DNA from: Oscillospiraceae bacterium
GTDB taxonomy: Bacteria; Bacillota; Clostridia; Oscillospirales; Ruminococcaceae
Assembly (NCBI GenBank): GCA_024684395.1
Contig: JAIKWY010000073.1
Coordinates: forward strand, 18,720-82,719
Length of the DNA: 64,000 nucleotides
Reading direction: 5' to 3'
Of this stretch, positions 40,093 to 48,663 are shown one piece after another. The stretch's first letter is position 1. Each line of letters starts with the position of its first letter. A model generated the notes under the pieces. That model searched no databases and was not told the origin of the DNA. It saw only the letters and a program-made list of their open reading frames with translations. Made by a program: the position numbers and the translations under genes.

Positions 40093-41940
40093 ATGGACGG
40101 TCTGATCATACGATACACCGGACTGGTGGCATACGAAGGCGAAGGCGGCGACGTCATCATCCCGGACAGCGTCCGCAGCATAGAGCCCGAAGCCTTCAAG
40201 GACGGAAAGAGCCCGACCTCGGTCACCGTCCCGGCAAGCGTGACCGAGATCGGCGACAGGGCATTCCAGGACTGCAAGGAGCTGCGCTCGGTGACAGTCA
40301 AAGGCGACCTGACAGAGCTCGGCAAGGAGGCATTCAAGGGCTGTGAAGCGCTGGAAGAGGTCATCTTCATGGGCGATGTGCTGACGATCGCCGAGAAGGC
40401 GTTTGAGGGCTGTCAGGCACTGCGCAGAGCCGAGATCCAGGGCGATGTGTTCACCATTGGAGAGAAAGCCTTCCAGGAATGTGATGCTCTGAAAACGCTT
40501 ATCATCCACGGCACCGGTGACGAGATCGGACATGCCGCCTTCCGTGGATGCCGCAGCCTGACCGACTTCTCCCTCCCAGAAGCAGTCACCTCCATCGGCG
40601 AAGATGCCTTTGCCGGCTGCCGCAGCCTGAAAAAGATAGAGCTCCCGTTCGGTGTGCTGCGGACCGGGGACTTCGCCTTTGCCCACTGCACCAAGCTGAC
40701 CACCGTCACCCTTCCGTTCAGCCTGAAAAGGATCAGCGCAGGCGCCTTCTCCGGCTGTCGTGCGCTGAAAGACGTCACCATAGAACGCGGCATAGAGGTC
40801 ATCGAGGATATGGCATTTGAAAGCTGCACCGCACTGACCACGATCACCCTCCCGGACACCGTCAAGGACATCGGCGACCATGCCTTCGACCACTGCAAGT
40901 CGCTGACCACGCTCACGATCCCCGCCGGCGTGAAGTACATTCCAGAAAAGATGTGCAGCGAGTGTACCGGACTTGTCTCTGTCCGGCTGCCGGAGGGGCT
41001 TGACGGCATCGAAGGCAATGCATTCCGGGGCTGTACCGGCCTGCGCACGATCAACTTCCCGGAAAGCCTGGACACGATCAGTGACGCGGCATTCAAGGAC
41101 TGTGTCAGCCTGCGGAGCATCTCCCTTCCGAAGGAGATGTTCTGGATCAACAGCTTTGCATTCTGCGGCTGCACAAACCTCTCCGCCGTCAAACTCCCGG
41201 AGAAGCTGCTCACGCTGGGCGTCAACGCCTTCTCGAACACCTTCTGGCTGAATGCAAGGATCGACCCGGCAAAGCCCTATGTCATCATGGACAACATCCT
41301 GCTCTTCGGCAGACGGCATACGGGTGCCCTCACCATCCCGGACGGCGTGAAGGTCATCAGTGACAATGCCTATTATCAATGCAAGGAGCTGACCGCCGTC
41401 ACCTTCCCGGACAGCCTGCGGAGCATCGGCACTGAAGCGTTTGCAGGCTGCACCGGACTGACCGAACTGCGGCTTCCGGAGGAGCTGTTCTATGTCGGCT
41501 ACAAAGCATTTGAAGACTGCAACCGTCTGACCACCGTGACCATCCGGGGGATCGTGCTGGATGAGGAACTGCTGCATCAGTACGCCCCCCCGACATCGGT
41601 GATTGACTGGCTGGTCTCCTACAAGCCGCCCGGCGATCGCAGCATCTTTCACATGATCCTCTGGGCTGCCTTCTGTCTCTGTCCGGAGGATGCGAAGAAC
41701 AGCGGCTACATCCGGGAGCACCTGACCGAAATGCTGTACTTCCTCATAGATGAGGAGGATGAAGAGACGATGCAGACCGCACTGGAAAGCGACATGTTTG
41801 ACATCCCCCTGAGCCTCTGCATCGACGAGATCATCGGCTATGCCATCGACCGGCAGGCGCACGGGCTCCAGCTCCTCCTGACGAACCACAAGCACGAGCG
41901 ATTCGGCTACCCCGATGCCACAGACCATCTCCAATTATAA
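40093..41940 (+). CDS. Signal-less LRR_5 protein 5 of 6
   Basis: 615 residues, the longest member. Leader MDGLIIRYTGLVAYEGEGGD, then about fifteen to seventeen LRR_5 repeats, several diverged (SVTVKGDLTELGKEAFKGCE), with one long unit near residue 390 (FSNTFWLNARIDPAKPYVIM). Cap VTIRGIVLDEELLHQY and the shared C-terminal domain (MILWAAFCLCPEDAKNSGYI ... LQLLLTNHKHERFGYPDA, ending HLQL). AAAGGAGC precedes the ATG. Last of the five closely spaced genes; a family A repeat follows. Confidence 0.85.
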   Translation: MDGLIIRYTGLVAYEGEGGDVIIPDSVRSIEPEAFKDGKSPTSVTVPASVTEIGDRAFQDCKELRSVTVKGDLTELGKEAFKGCEALEEVIFMGDVLTIAEKAFEGCQALRRAEIQGDVFTIGEKAFQECDALKTLIIHGTGDEIGHAAFRGCRSLTDFSLPEAVTSIGEDAFAGCRSLKKIELPFGVLRTGDFAFAHCTKLTTVTLPFSLKRISAGAFSGCRALKDVTIERGIEVIEDMAFESCTALTTITLPDTVKDIGDHAFDHCKSLTTLTIPAGVKYIPEKMCSECTGLVSVRLPEGLDGIEGNAFRGCTGLRTINFPESLDTISDAAFKDCVSLRSISLPKEMFWINSFAFCGCTNLSAVKLPEKLLTLGVNAFSNTFWLNARIDPAKPYVIMDNILLFGRRHTGALTIPDGVKVISDNAYYQCKELTAVTFPDSLRSIGTEAFAGCTGLTELRLPEELFYVGYKAFEDCNRLTTVTIRGIVLDEELLHQYAPPTSVIDWLVSYKPPGDRSIFHMILWAAFCLCPEDAKNSGYIREHLTEMLYFLIDEEDEETMQTALESDMFDIPLSLCIDEIIGYAIDRQAHGLQLLLTNHKHERFGYPDATDHLQL

Positions 41941-41944
41941 GCAA

Positions 41945-42015
41945 AAGGGGTGTGTGGCGAAGCCCCACAAATAACCCTTCCTCCCCCGCTTGCGGCGGAG
42001 GGGGCGGCAGAAGCA
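41945..42015 (+). repeat. GC-rich intergenic repeat, family A (partial)
   Basis: GTGTGGCGAAGCCCCAC hairpin then CTCCCCCGCTTGCGGCGGAGGG. It separates the fifth and sixth LRR genes. Confidence 0.6.
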
Positions 42016-42086
42016 CCAGACTTGGCTTTATCGACAAATGATTGCCGAAGCGCTTTCAACTGATCACGTAGAAATGGAGGTCCCCC

Positions 42087-42791
42087 ATGCCCGAAGAATT
42101 TGAGATCCGTGACGCCGTCCTCATCAAATACAATGGCAAAAGCGCCGCTGTCACCATCCCGGACGGCGTGCGGAAGATCGAGCGCAGGGCATTCCGTGGC
42201 TGCAAACAGCTGCTGAGCGTCACCATCCCGGAGGGCGTGACAACGATCGGCGATCTGGCATTTGAGGAATGCACCGGGCTGACCGCCGTCACTCTCCCGC
42301 ACAGCGTGACCCGGCTCGGGAGCTATCCCTTCTATGCCTGCGCCGGACTGACCTCCGTCACGATCCGTGACATCCGTTTCGATGCCGCCGCCCTCCGGGA
42401 GCAGCAGGAGAAGTGGGACTACTACCCCTGGGAGGTCATCAACATCCTGATCATGTCCCTGCCCGTCTTTTCGTTCTGCCTGCCCTTTGCCGAGCAGAAA
42501 TACCCCGTCGCCTGGACAGCCTTCTGTCTCTGCCCGACGGATATGGAAAACACCGCCTATGTCCGGATGCATCTCGAAGACATGCTCCGTTTCCTCATCA
42601 GGCACAACGACGCCCGGACGCTGCAAACCGCCCTCGAAAGCGGTATGCTCGATGACCTCCTCCCCAACTGCATCGACACCTGCATCAGCTATGCCATCGA
42701 ACAGCAGTCGCTCGAAACGCAGCTCCTCCTGACCAACTACAAGCACGAGCACATCGGGTATACGGATGCCGCCGATCAGTTTACACTATAG
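42087..42791 (+). CDS. Signal-less LRR_5 protein 6 of 6
   Basis: 234 residues, the smallest member. Leader MPEEFEIRDAVLIKYNGKSA, three LRR_5 repeats, cap VTIRDIRFDAAALREQ, and the shared C-terminal domain (VAWTAFCLCPTDMENTAYVR ... TQLLLTNYKHEHIGYTDA, ending QFTL). GGAGGTCCCCC precedes the ATG. It stands 146 bp after gene 5 and ends at a terminator; no separate promoter is obvious, so read-through is likely. Confidence 0.85.
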   Translation: MPEEFEIRDAVLIKYNGKSAAVTIPDGVRKIERRAFRGCKQLLSVTIPEGVTTIGDLAFEECTGLTAVTLPHSVTRLGSYPFYACAGLTSVTIRDIRFDAAALREQQEKWDYYPWEVINILIMSLPVFSFCLPFAEQKYPVAWTAFCLCPTDMENTAYVRMHLEDMLRFLIRHNDARTLQTALESGMLDDLLPNCIDTCISYAIEQQSLETQLLLTNYKHEHIGYTDAADQFTL

Positions 42792-42800
42792 CCTGCAAAA

Positions 42801-42831
42801 AAGGGAGCCCTCACAGGCTCCCTTTCAGTCT
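42801..42831 (+). terminator. Terminator of the LRR array
   Basis: AAAGGGAGCC / GGCTCCCTTT stem-loop, about 10 bp after the last LRR stop codon; the trailing T-run is short. Confidence 0.65.
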
Positions 42832-42870
42832 GTCAAATAAGTGCCGAAGGCACAAAACGGGGTTTTTAGG

Positions 42871-43034
42871 GGCGGTCGGGTTCACATCTACTCCCGACAC
42901 TACTCGTCTTCGATCAGCATCCTGTCTCATCCGCGGTCGGAGCCCCTAAAGCGGCTGCGGTGCGGTCGGTTTTCATCTATGACCGACACTACTCGTCTTC
43001 GTGCAACATCCTGCCTCATCCTCGGTCGCAGCAC
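42871..43034. repeat. Two direct copies of a ~75-bp non-coding unit
   Basis: CGACACTACTCGTCTTCG followed by CATCCTG and CTCATCC occurs twice about 91 bp apart (42896 and 42984). Each copy is preceded by GCGGTCGG and followed by CGGTCG. No gene is seen in 42832-43040. Confidence 0.65.
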
Positions 43035-43039
43035 CGCCA

Positions 43040-43140
43040 AAAATTCCTCCCCCGCGCCTGTGCCCGGATGGGTATGCGGGGGAGGTGCCGCCGAACGGCG
43101 GCGGAGGGGGCACCCGAAGCGAGAAACCGGGGTTTCTCGA
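43040..43140 (+). repeat. GC-rich intergenic repeat, family A, with GAGAAACC palindrome
   Basis: CCTCCCCCGC / GCGGGGGAGG arms around a short loop, then GCCGCCGAACGGCGGCGG, then CGAGAAACCGGGGTTTCTCG. The last palindrome recurs at 63929-63951 in the opposite orientation. Confidence 0.7.
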
Positions 43141-43183
43141 CAAGCTGAAGGCAGCACCGTTCCCCGGTGCTGCCTCCTTACAT

Positions 43184-45991
43184 TTATCCGAACGTCCTGA
43201 TCTTCCCATGTACAAAATCCTGTACCAGCGCCAGATCTTCCGCATCGACCGTGCCGTCTCTGTTGACATCCGCATTGGCAAGCGCCGTGCCGGTCAGCTC
43301 TTCCTTCCCGGTGAGATAGCGCTTGTACACCGCCATGTCAAAGACATCTACCACATCGTTCCTGTCCACATCGCCGAGCGCCGTTGCCTCCGCCCTGACC
43401 TCCTTGAGGTAGACCGTATAATTCGTGCTGTAGGAGCTTGTGGTATTCATGCCGAGCGTGACAGAATCTCCGGCACTGAGATCCGCCTTGTACAGCTTAT
43501 ATGTCACATCCTGGCTGTTCTGCGCTTCGAGCCCCGTCGCCGTAAAGTCCGCCATCCACGAGGGCGCCGGATCCACGCGGGAATCCAGTCCCACATAGAC
43601 CTCGCAGTCCTTCGTCACGGTAAAATATGCCTGTGTCCCGGTATAATTCTTCGCACTGCACGGCGTAAGGATCGCCTCACAGCCGATGATCTCCTCCGGC
43701 AGCGACAGATACGTCATCGCATCCCGGTCAGTATAGATCAGATCCCCCACCTGAATGGACGGGTCTATCGCCCACTTGTACTCCGTCCCGGACGGCGTCA
43801 GCCCCTGTACGAGCACGCCCTCGATCGTGACAGGCTCCGGCGGCGGTGTCAGATCCTGCCGGAAGTTCAGATAATACGGCTCCCAGCTCCCGAGGTACGT
43901 CAGCACATCGAGCCCCTCACCGGAGCTTCTGACAGTGCCCGCCACACGCCCGGAGGTGTTGACCGGTGCGCCGCCTGCGGTCGTGTTGTATTCCTTGAAA
44001 TTGGCATTCTCCGGCGCATGACCGCTCATGCTCGTCCAGCCTGCCGCCGTGATGAGATCGCCCCGCTGTAACGTGGTGTTGACAAATGCCACATCCGCCG
44101 TTTCGCCCCACGGTCTGCCGAAATAGCCCGCTGCCACCGACTGCGCCGCCGTGACGTTGCAGCCGTAGAGCAGATACTTGCCGGAGCTCGTTTTCGCCGT
44201 GATATAGCCGCCGACCTGCTTGTCGGAATAGCCCTTGAACCGCAGCTCACACGCCTGGAAGACCATGTCGCCCTGTCCGAAGATGTAATCCGTGTTGCCC
44301 TCGATGACGCACTCCCGGAAATACCCCTGCGAACCCTTTGTGTACAGCGTGTCCTGACTGCCGAGGAACGTACACTTGTAAAATTCGCTGTAATCGCCCT
44401 CGACCGCAATGGCAGCGCCCCGCTCGGTCGCCTCCTTCCGGCTCACATCCGCCCCGGCATACCGCTGGAAGGTGATGTTCTCCTTGCCATTGAGCTCCAC
44501 GCCGTCGGCAAGCTCCTCATCCGTCACATAGCGGTTGAAGGAATTTTCAAAGGTGATATACTCCGCCCGGAAGTACTTCGCCCCGGACTTCAGCCCGACC
44601 GCACTGCCCCAGCGCACAGGCGTAGCCTTGCCGGACTTCGCAGCCGCCTTCTCGGCGCTGTAATAGCCGTTGTCGCCCACGCTGTAGTACTGGTAGCCGA
44701 TGCCGTAGTACCAGGTGATCTTGACCTCCATGTCCGGCGTGTCATTCACAAAGCTGATGAACGGCGTGTTCACCAGCACCTGCTCCCGGTAGGTGCCCGG
44801 TGCGATGTGGATGAACACACGCTCCGCCTCCGTCATCGGCGAGAGGAGCGCCGCCGCATCCACCGCCTGCTGGATGGTCGCATAATTCGCCGCCTGATCC
44901 GCATAGCCTACATAAAGATGCGTCCCATAGACCACATCCTCCCCCGGCAGCGGCAGAAGCCCCTGTTTCACGTTCTTTTCCGGCCATGTCCCGTACCAGG
45001 AATAGCCCGTCCGCCGCTCCAGACTGATCTGGGAAACGTCGGTATATGCCTGCCCGTCCCGGTCGGAGAACAGCGGCTTGCTGTTCTGTAGGTCATAGAA
45101 CCTCGCCCAGATGGTCGAACCGCTCGCATCCGTCAGGATCTTGTCGGACTTATCCGAATTCCAGTCCCACTTCTTCCCCTCGATCTTCACGGCATCGAAC
45201 CACTTCACCGCCGCATTGATGCTGCGGATGATGCGCTCGTCCTTGTCCGGCAGGCTCCGCAGGAAGTCCACGATCCCCACGCTCTCCGCCGTGCAGATGG
45301 ACGGCAGCTCGTAGGCTCTCGCCGCAGCCGGCGCAAGGGTGTACTCATCGTGCTGCTGCCCCCATGCCGTCAGCTCGCCGTTGACCGTGATCTGCGTGTT
45401 CAGGATGCATTCAATGCCGTTGTGGACGGCGACCTGAGCACGGCTCGCATAGGAGCTGTCGATGTAGGTGAAGTCGCCGGAGCAATTGGCGACCTCCTGC
45501 AACAGCCGCAGCACAGCCACCATCGCCGTGTCATTGTACGTGATATGTGCATGATACGTGCCCGGATCCCCGAACACCTGCGGCCATCCGCCGTTGTCGT
45601 ACTGCCCGTTGATGAGCAGGTCGATGCCCCGGAGGGCGCTCTGCCGGTACTTGTCCGTGCCGGTGGCATTGTAGACCTTGGACAGGATGCGGATCTGCGA
45701 CCAGGTCGCATCATTGTCGATGGTGGATTTCGCCCACGAGCCCTCCGTGATGGTGTTGTCCTTCCGCCAGCCGCCGTCCGAGAGCTGCATGCTCATGATG
45801 CTATCCGCAAGCGATGTCGCCTCACTGCTGCTGTACCAGGAAGCCTCCTTGTTGAGATAGCTCCGCCAGTCCACCTGCTCCGCCGATGCCGTGATACTGC
45901 CCGTCATCTGCGGCAGATAGCCCGCCCCGGACGAAAACAGCATACACGCCGCAACAGCGAACCCGATGCCATGCCCCAATTTTCTTTTCAT
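43184..45991 (-). CDS. Modular secreted pectinase: PL10 pectate lyase, CE8 pectin methylesterase, dockerin
   Basis: 935 residues. Signal peptide 1-36. PL10 pectate lyase at about 50-355 (SMQLSDGGWRKDN, catalytic-site STIDNDATWSQIRIL, GGWPQVFG). CE8 pectin methylesterase at about 357-690, with GSQDTLY and GNTDYIFGQG (catalytic Asp pair) and GRPWGE (Arg/Trp). A beta-rich module at 715-855 may bind carbohydrate. A type I dockerin covers 868-935 (GDVDRNDVVDVFDMAVYKRY and ADVNRDGTVDAEDLALVQDF). De-esterification plus beta-elimination in one chain is an efficient way to depolymerise methylated homogalacturonan. Its dockerin differs in recognition positions from the NASDAA dockerins elsewhere here. 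GGGGATCG precedes the chosen ATG; the frame is open 36 codons upstream. Confidence 0.93.
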   Translation of the reverse strand: MKRKLGHGIGFAVAACMLFSSGAGYLPQMTGSITASAEQVDWRSYLNKEASWYSSSEATSLADSIMSMQLSDGGWRKDNTITEGSWAKSTIDNDATWSQIRILSKVYNATGTDKYRQSALRGIDLLINGQYDNGGWPQVFGDPGTYHAHITYNDTAMVAVLRLLQEVANCSGDFTYIDSSYASRAQVAVHNGIECILNTQITVNGELTAWGQQHDEYTLAPAAARAYELPSICTAESVGIVDFLRSLPDKDERIIRSINAAVKWFDAVKIEGKKWDWNSDKSDKILTDASGSTIWARFYDLQNSKPLFSDRDGQAYTDVSQISLERRTGYSWYGTWPEKNVKQGLLPLPGEDVVYGTHLYVGYADQAANYATIQQAVDAAALLSPMTEAERVFIHIAPGTYREQVLVNTPFISFVNDTPDMEVKITWYYGIGYQYYSVGDNGYYSAEKAAAKSGKATPVRWGSAVGLKSGAKYFRAEYITFENSFNRYVTDEELADGVELNGKENITFQRYAGADVSRKEATERGAAIAVEGDYSEFYKCTFLGSQDTLYTKGSQGYFRECVIEGNTDYIFGQGDMVFQACELRFKGYSDKQVGGYITAKTSSGKYLLYGCNVTAAQSVAAGYFGRPWGETADVAFVNTTLQRGDLITAAGWTSMSGHAPENANFKEYNTTAGGAPVNTSGRVAGTVRSSGEGLDVLTYLGSWEPYYLNFRQDLTPPPEPVTIEGVLVQGLTPSGTEYKWAIDPSIQVGDLIYTDRDAMTYLSLPEEIIGCEAILTPCSAKNYTGTQAYFTVTKDCEVYVGLDSRVDPAPSWMADFTATGLEAQNSQDVTYKLYKADLSAGDSVTLGMNTTSSYSTNYTVYLKEVRAEATALGDVDRNDVVDVFDMAVYKRYLTGKEELTGTALANADVNRDGTVDAEDLALVQDFVHGKIRTFG

Positions 45992-46040
45992 AAACGATCC
46001 CCTTTTCTGCGGCAAATTTCCCATAGCGCCGCTTTGTTCC

Positions 46041-46069
46041 ATTATACCAAAACGAAAGCCGGATGTCAA
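46041..46069 (-). promoter_or_regulatory. Promoter of the pectinase gene
   Basis: On the minus strand: TTGACA, 17 bp, TATAAT, ending about 50 bp before the start codon. Confidence 0.75.
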
Positions 46070-46304
46070 GCGCCATTGTGGAATATCACTCAGCACCAAG
46101 AAAACCGACCAATCGCCTTTTTGTCTAAAACAGCATACTATAATTTGGAGGGTTCGCCAAACATTTCATTTTATGCCAAACATTATTGACATTTTTTTGT
46201 TATAATGTGATTATCCACAATGCAGATAAAGGATGTTGAAATGTTGAATACCTCGCCCACAGTCATCCAAAACCGCATCCACTTTCACAAAGGAGGGATC
46301 ATTT

Positions 46305-47351
46305 ATGCCAACCACGATCAAACTTATGCTATTTAGTATGATAGGAACCGTTGTTTTTTTCATTATCTCCATGTTTTTTCCATTTCTTTCGATTGTTCCT
46401 ACAGGATTCTGGATCATGGCTGCATTAAGTCTGGATGCCTTCATATTCCATGTTTTGCAGACACGGCATCATTTCATGAAATCCGCCATCGGATTTGGCA
46501 TCGGCACTGTATTCATGGGCATCCTCACGTTTGTCTATGCGGTGTTCGGCATCAACCAGGAAACTGGGATCTTGCTTGTCCTGATCAACCAACTGATTTG
46601 TATCAACTCCGTCCGGACTTGCTTCCTCATTGCAGTGGCTGATCTTCTGTTCCTGCTGCTGGACTTTCTGTTCACATGGACGATCTCGCTTTCCAAGGAA
46701 CGCAATAACGTACCATTCGGTCTGTTTCGTGTATCAGTTTACATGACCTATGCGATCTATTTCTTCATCTTATTTGTGGATCTGAATATACCGCTGCTCA
46801 GCGTGATCTTACAAATGCTTCTTGTGTTCGCTGTCATCTTTGATATGGTTGCGCTGATGATTCTGCTTTCCAGCCAGACTACAGCATCAGTTCGGGTCAA
46901 ACTAATCATATGTAATGTATCCGCACTGCTGTTGTCAGCATTCCTATTCTATGAGTTCGGACGCGATGGCGATCACATCTCGGAATTCTTCCAGCTCGGA
47001 CAAGTCAATACAGCATTCATCCTTCAGCTTCTCTGCAATTTCCTGATGATGCTCCTGATCCTGCAATGTTTTATCTACATGCTGATCAGCATTTTCACAC
47101 CCAAGACCTCGATCCTGCACTGCTTCTCACCAGTATTGTATGCTTCCATCGGACTTCTGCTGTCCGGGGGATTTTACTATAAGGGCAATCTGACAAACTT
47201 CTACCTCCCGGAAACAATGTTCATCTACTACATCGTCATGATCTGTTTTGCGGTGGGCATAGCGGTGAGCTTTTTGAGCGCCGCCTATAAACTGATCTTC
47301 ACCAAGACCAAAACCAAGGAAACAGAACGCATCTACATTGATCAGGATTGA
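46305..47351 (+). CDS. Polytopic membrane protein, unknown family
   Basis: 348 residues with about ten hydrophobic segments and short loops. It ends in a basic cytoplasmic tail (TKTKTKETERIYIDQD). No transporter or enzyme motif is recognised; the layout resembles receptor-like or signalling integral membrane proteins. AAAGGAGGGATC precedes the ATG. Base composition and codon use are more AT-rich than in neighbouring genes, compatible with recent acquisition. An extended -10 (TGT TATAAT, 46198-46206) probably starts the transcript; the TTGACA just upstream is too close to pair with it. It is convergent with the decarboxylase genes, with a bidirectional terminator between them. Confidence 0.75.
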   Translation: MPTTIKLMLFSMIGTVVFFIISMFFPFLSIVPTGFWIMAALSLDAFIFHVLQTRHHFMKSAIGFGIGTVFMGILTFVYAVFGINQETGILLVLINQLICINSVRTCFLIAVADLLFLLLDFLFTWTISLSKERNNVPFGLFRVSVYMTYAIYFFILFVDLNIPLLSVILQMLLVFAVIFDMVALMILLSSQTTASVRVKLIICNVSALLLSAFLFYEFGRDGDHISEFFQLGQVNTAFILQLLCNFLMMLLILQCFIYMLISIFTPKTSILHCFSPVLYASIGLLLSGGFYYKGNLTNFYLPETMFIYYIVMICFAVGIAVSFLSAAYKLIFTKTKTKETERIYIDQD

Positions 47352-47383
47352 GTACGAAAGCCTTCAATCTCCCAGCTCCCAAC

Positions 47384-47416
47384 AAAAAGAAGCCCCCCGC
47401 TCCGGGAGGCTTCTTT
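47384..47416. terminator. Bidirectional terminator between membrane protein and oadB-like gene
   Basis: AAAAAGAAGCCCCCCGCTCC / GGGAGGCTTCTTT hairpin with A-run on one side and T-run on the other, so it works in both directions. Confidence 0.8.
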
Positions 47417-47423
47417 CATAACC

Positions 47424-48638
47424 TTAATACTTGATAACGCTCAGCAGCACACCAGCCGCAACCGCAGAACCGATAACACCAGCCACGTTCGGACCCATAG
47501 CGTGCATCAGCAGGAAGTTGGTCGGATCGACCTTTGCGCCCTCCTTCTGGGAGATACGGGCAGCCATCGGAACGGCAGAAACGCCGGCAGAACCGATGAG
47601 CGGGTTGACCTTGCCGCCGCTGATCCAGTTCATGATCTTGGCAAGCAGCAGACCGCAGGCAGTACCCAGCGAGAATGCCACAACGCCGAGTGCCAGCACC
47701 TTGAGAAAGTCAAGGTTGACAACGTTTGCGGAGGTACATGTCGCACCAACGGAGATGCCGAGGAAGATCGTAACGATGTTCATCAGCGCATTCTGTGCGG
47801 TATCGACCAGACGCTCACACACACCGCTCTCCTTGAGGATGTTACCGAACATCAGCATACCAACGAGTGCAGCAGCAGACGGAACGAGCAGCGCTACAAC
47901 AAGCGTAACAGCGACCGGGAAGATGATCTTCTCCGTCTTGGACGGTGTACGCAGCTGTGGCATCTTGATCGCACGCTCCTTCTTGGTCGTCAGGAGCCGC
48001 ATGATCGGCGGCTGGATGACGGGAACAAGCGCCATGTACGTGTAAGCCGCCAGCGCAATGGTACCCGTGCTCAGGTTAGAATCCACATTTTCGAGCAGTT
48101 TCGACGATACGTAAATAGACGTCGGGCCGTCCGCACCGCCGATGATGGCGATGGAGCCGCACTCCGCAGCCGTCATGCCCATCAGGGAAGCAGCCAGGAA
48201 GGTGAAGAAAATACCGCCCTGTGCCGCTGCACCAAGCAGGAAGCTCTTCGGGTTGGCGATCAGCGGGCCGAAGTCGGTCATCGTGCCGATGCCGAGGAAG
48301 ATCAGGCAGGGATAGATCTGGAGCTTGACGCCGAGGTAAAGCTTGTCCAGCAGTCCGCCGTCGTGCAGCACCTTCCAGAACCATTCAGCGCTTTGCTGTT
48401 CGTTCCAGAACTCCGCATGGAAGATCATGTCCTCCGAAAGGACGGTCGGCAGATTGGACAGAAACATGCCGAATGCGATCGGCAGCAGCAGGAGCGGTTC
48501 AAACTCCTTGACAATGGCAAGATACATCATCAGGAAGGAGACGAAGATCATCGCCAGCTTCCAGGGATCATCCACCAGTCCGCACAGACCGCTGGTTTCC
48601 CAGAGACCTGCAAGGATATCCAACAAGACTTGTAGCAT
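47424..48638 (-). CDS. Sodium-pumping decarboxylase beta subunit (OadB/GcdB/MmdB family)
   Basis: 404 residues, about ten transmembrane segments. It carries the conserved ion-site motif AIIGGADGPTSIYVSSKL and the C-terminal NPLIGSAGVSAVPMAARISQ, both typical of the Na+-translocating carboxybiotin decarboxylase subunit. This subunit drives Na+ export by decarboxylating carboxybiotin from oxaloacetate, methylmalonyl-CoA or glutaconyl-CoA. AAGGAGTT precedes the ATG. The gamma-type subunit gene is 25 bp upstream. The carboxyltransferase and biotin carrier are not in the window, so the substrate cannot be named. Confidence 0.92.
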   Translation of the reverse strand: MLQVLLDILAGLWETSGLCGLVDDPWKLAMIFVSFLMMYLAIVKEFEPLLLLPIAFGMFLSNLPTVLSEDMIFHAEFWNEQQSAEWFWKVLHDGGLLDKLYLGVKLQIYPCLIFLGIGTMTDFGPLIANPKSFLLGAAAQGGIFFTFLAASLMGMTAAECGSIAIIGGADGPTSIYVSSKLLENVDSNLSTGTIALAAYTYMALVPVIQPPIMRLLTTKKERAIKMPQLRTPSKTEKIIFPVAVTLVVALLVPSAAALVGMLMFGNILKESGVCERLVDTAQNALMNIVTIFLGISVGATCTSANVVNLDFLKVLALGVVAFSLGTACGLLLAKIMNWISGGKVNPLIGSAGVSAVPMAARISQKEGAKVDPTNFLLMHAMGPNVAGVIGSAVAAGVLLSVIKY

Positions 48639-48663
48639 GAATTATAACTCCTTTCTTGACCGG

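Noticed and set aside
46186..46206. TTGACA and TATAAT before the 46305 gene as a paired promoter
   Set aside because: The spacing is only 9 bp. The -10 is better explained as an extended -10 (TGT TATAAT) working alone.
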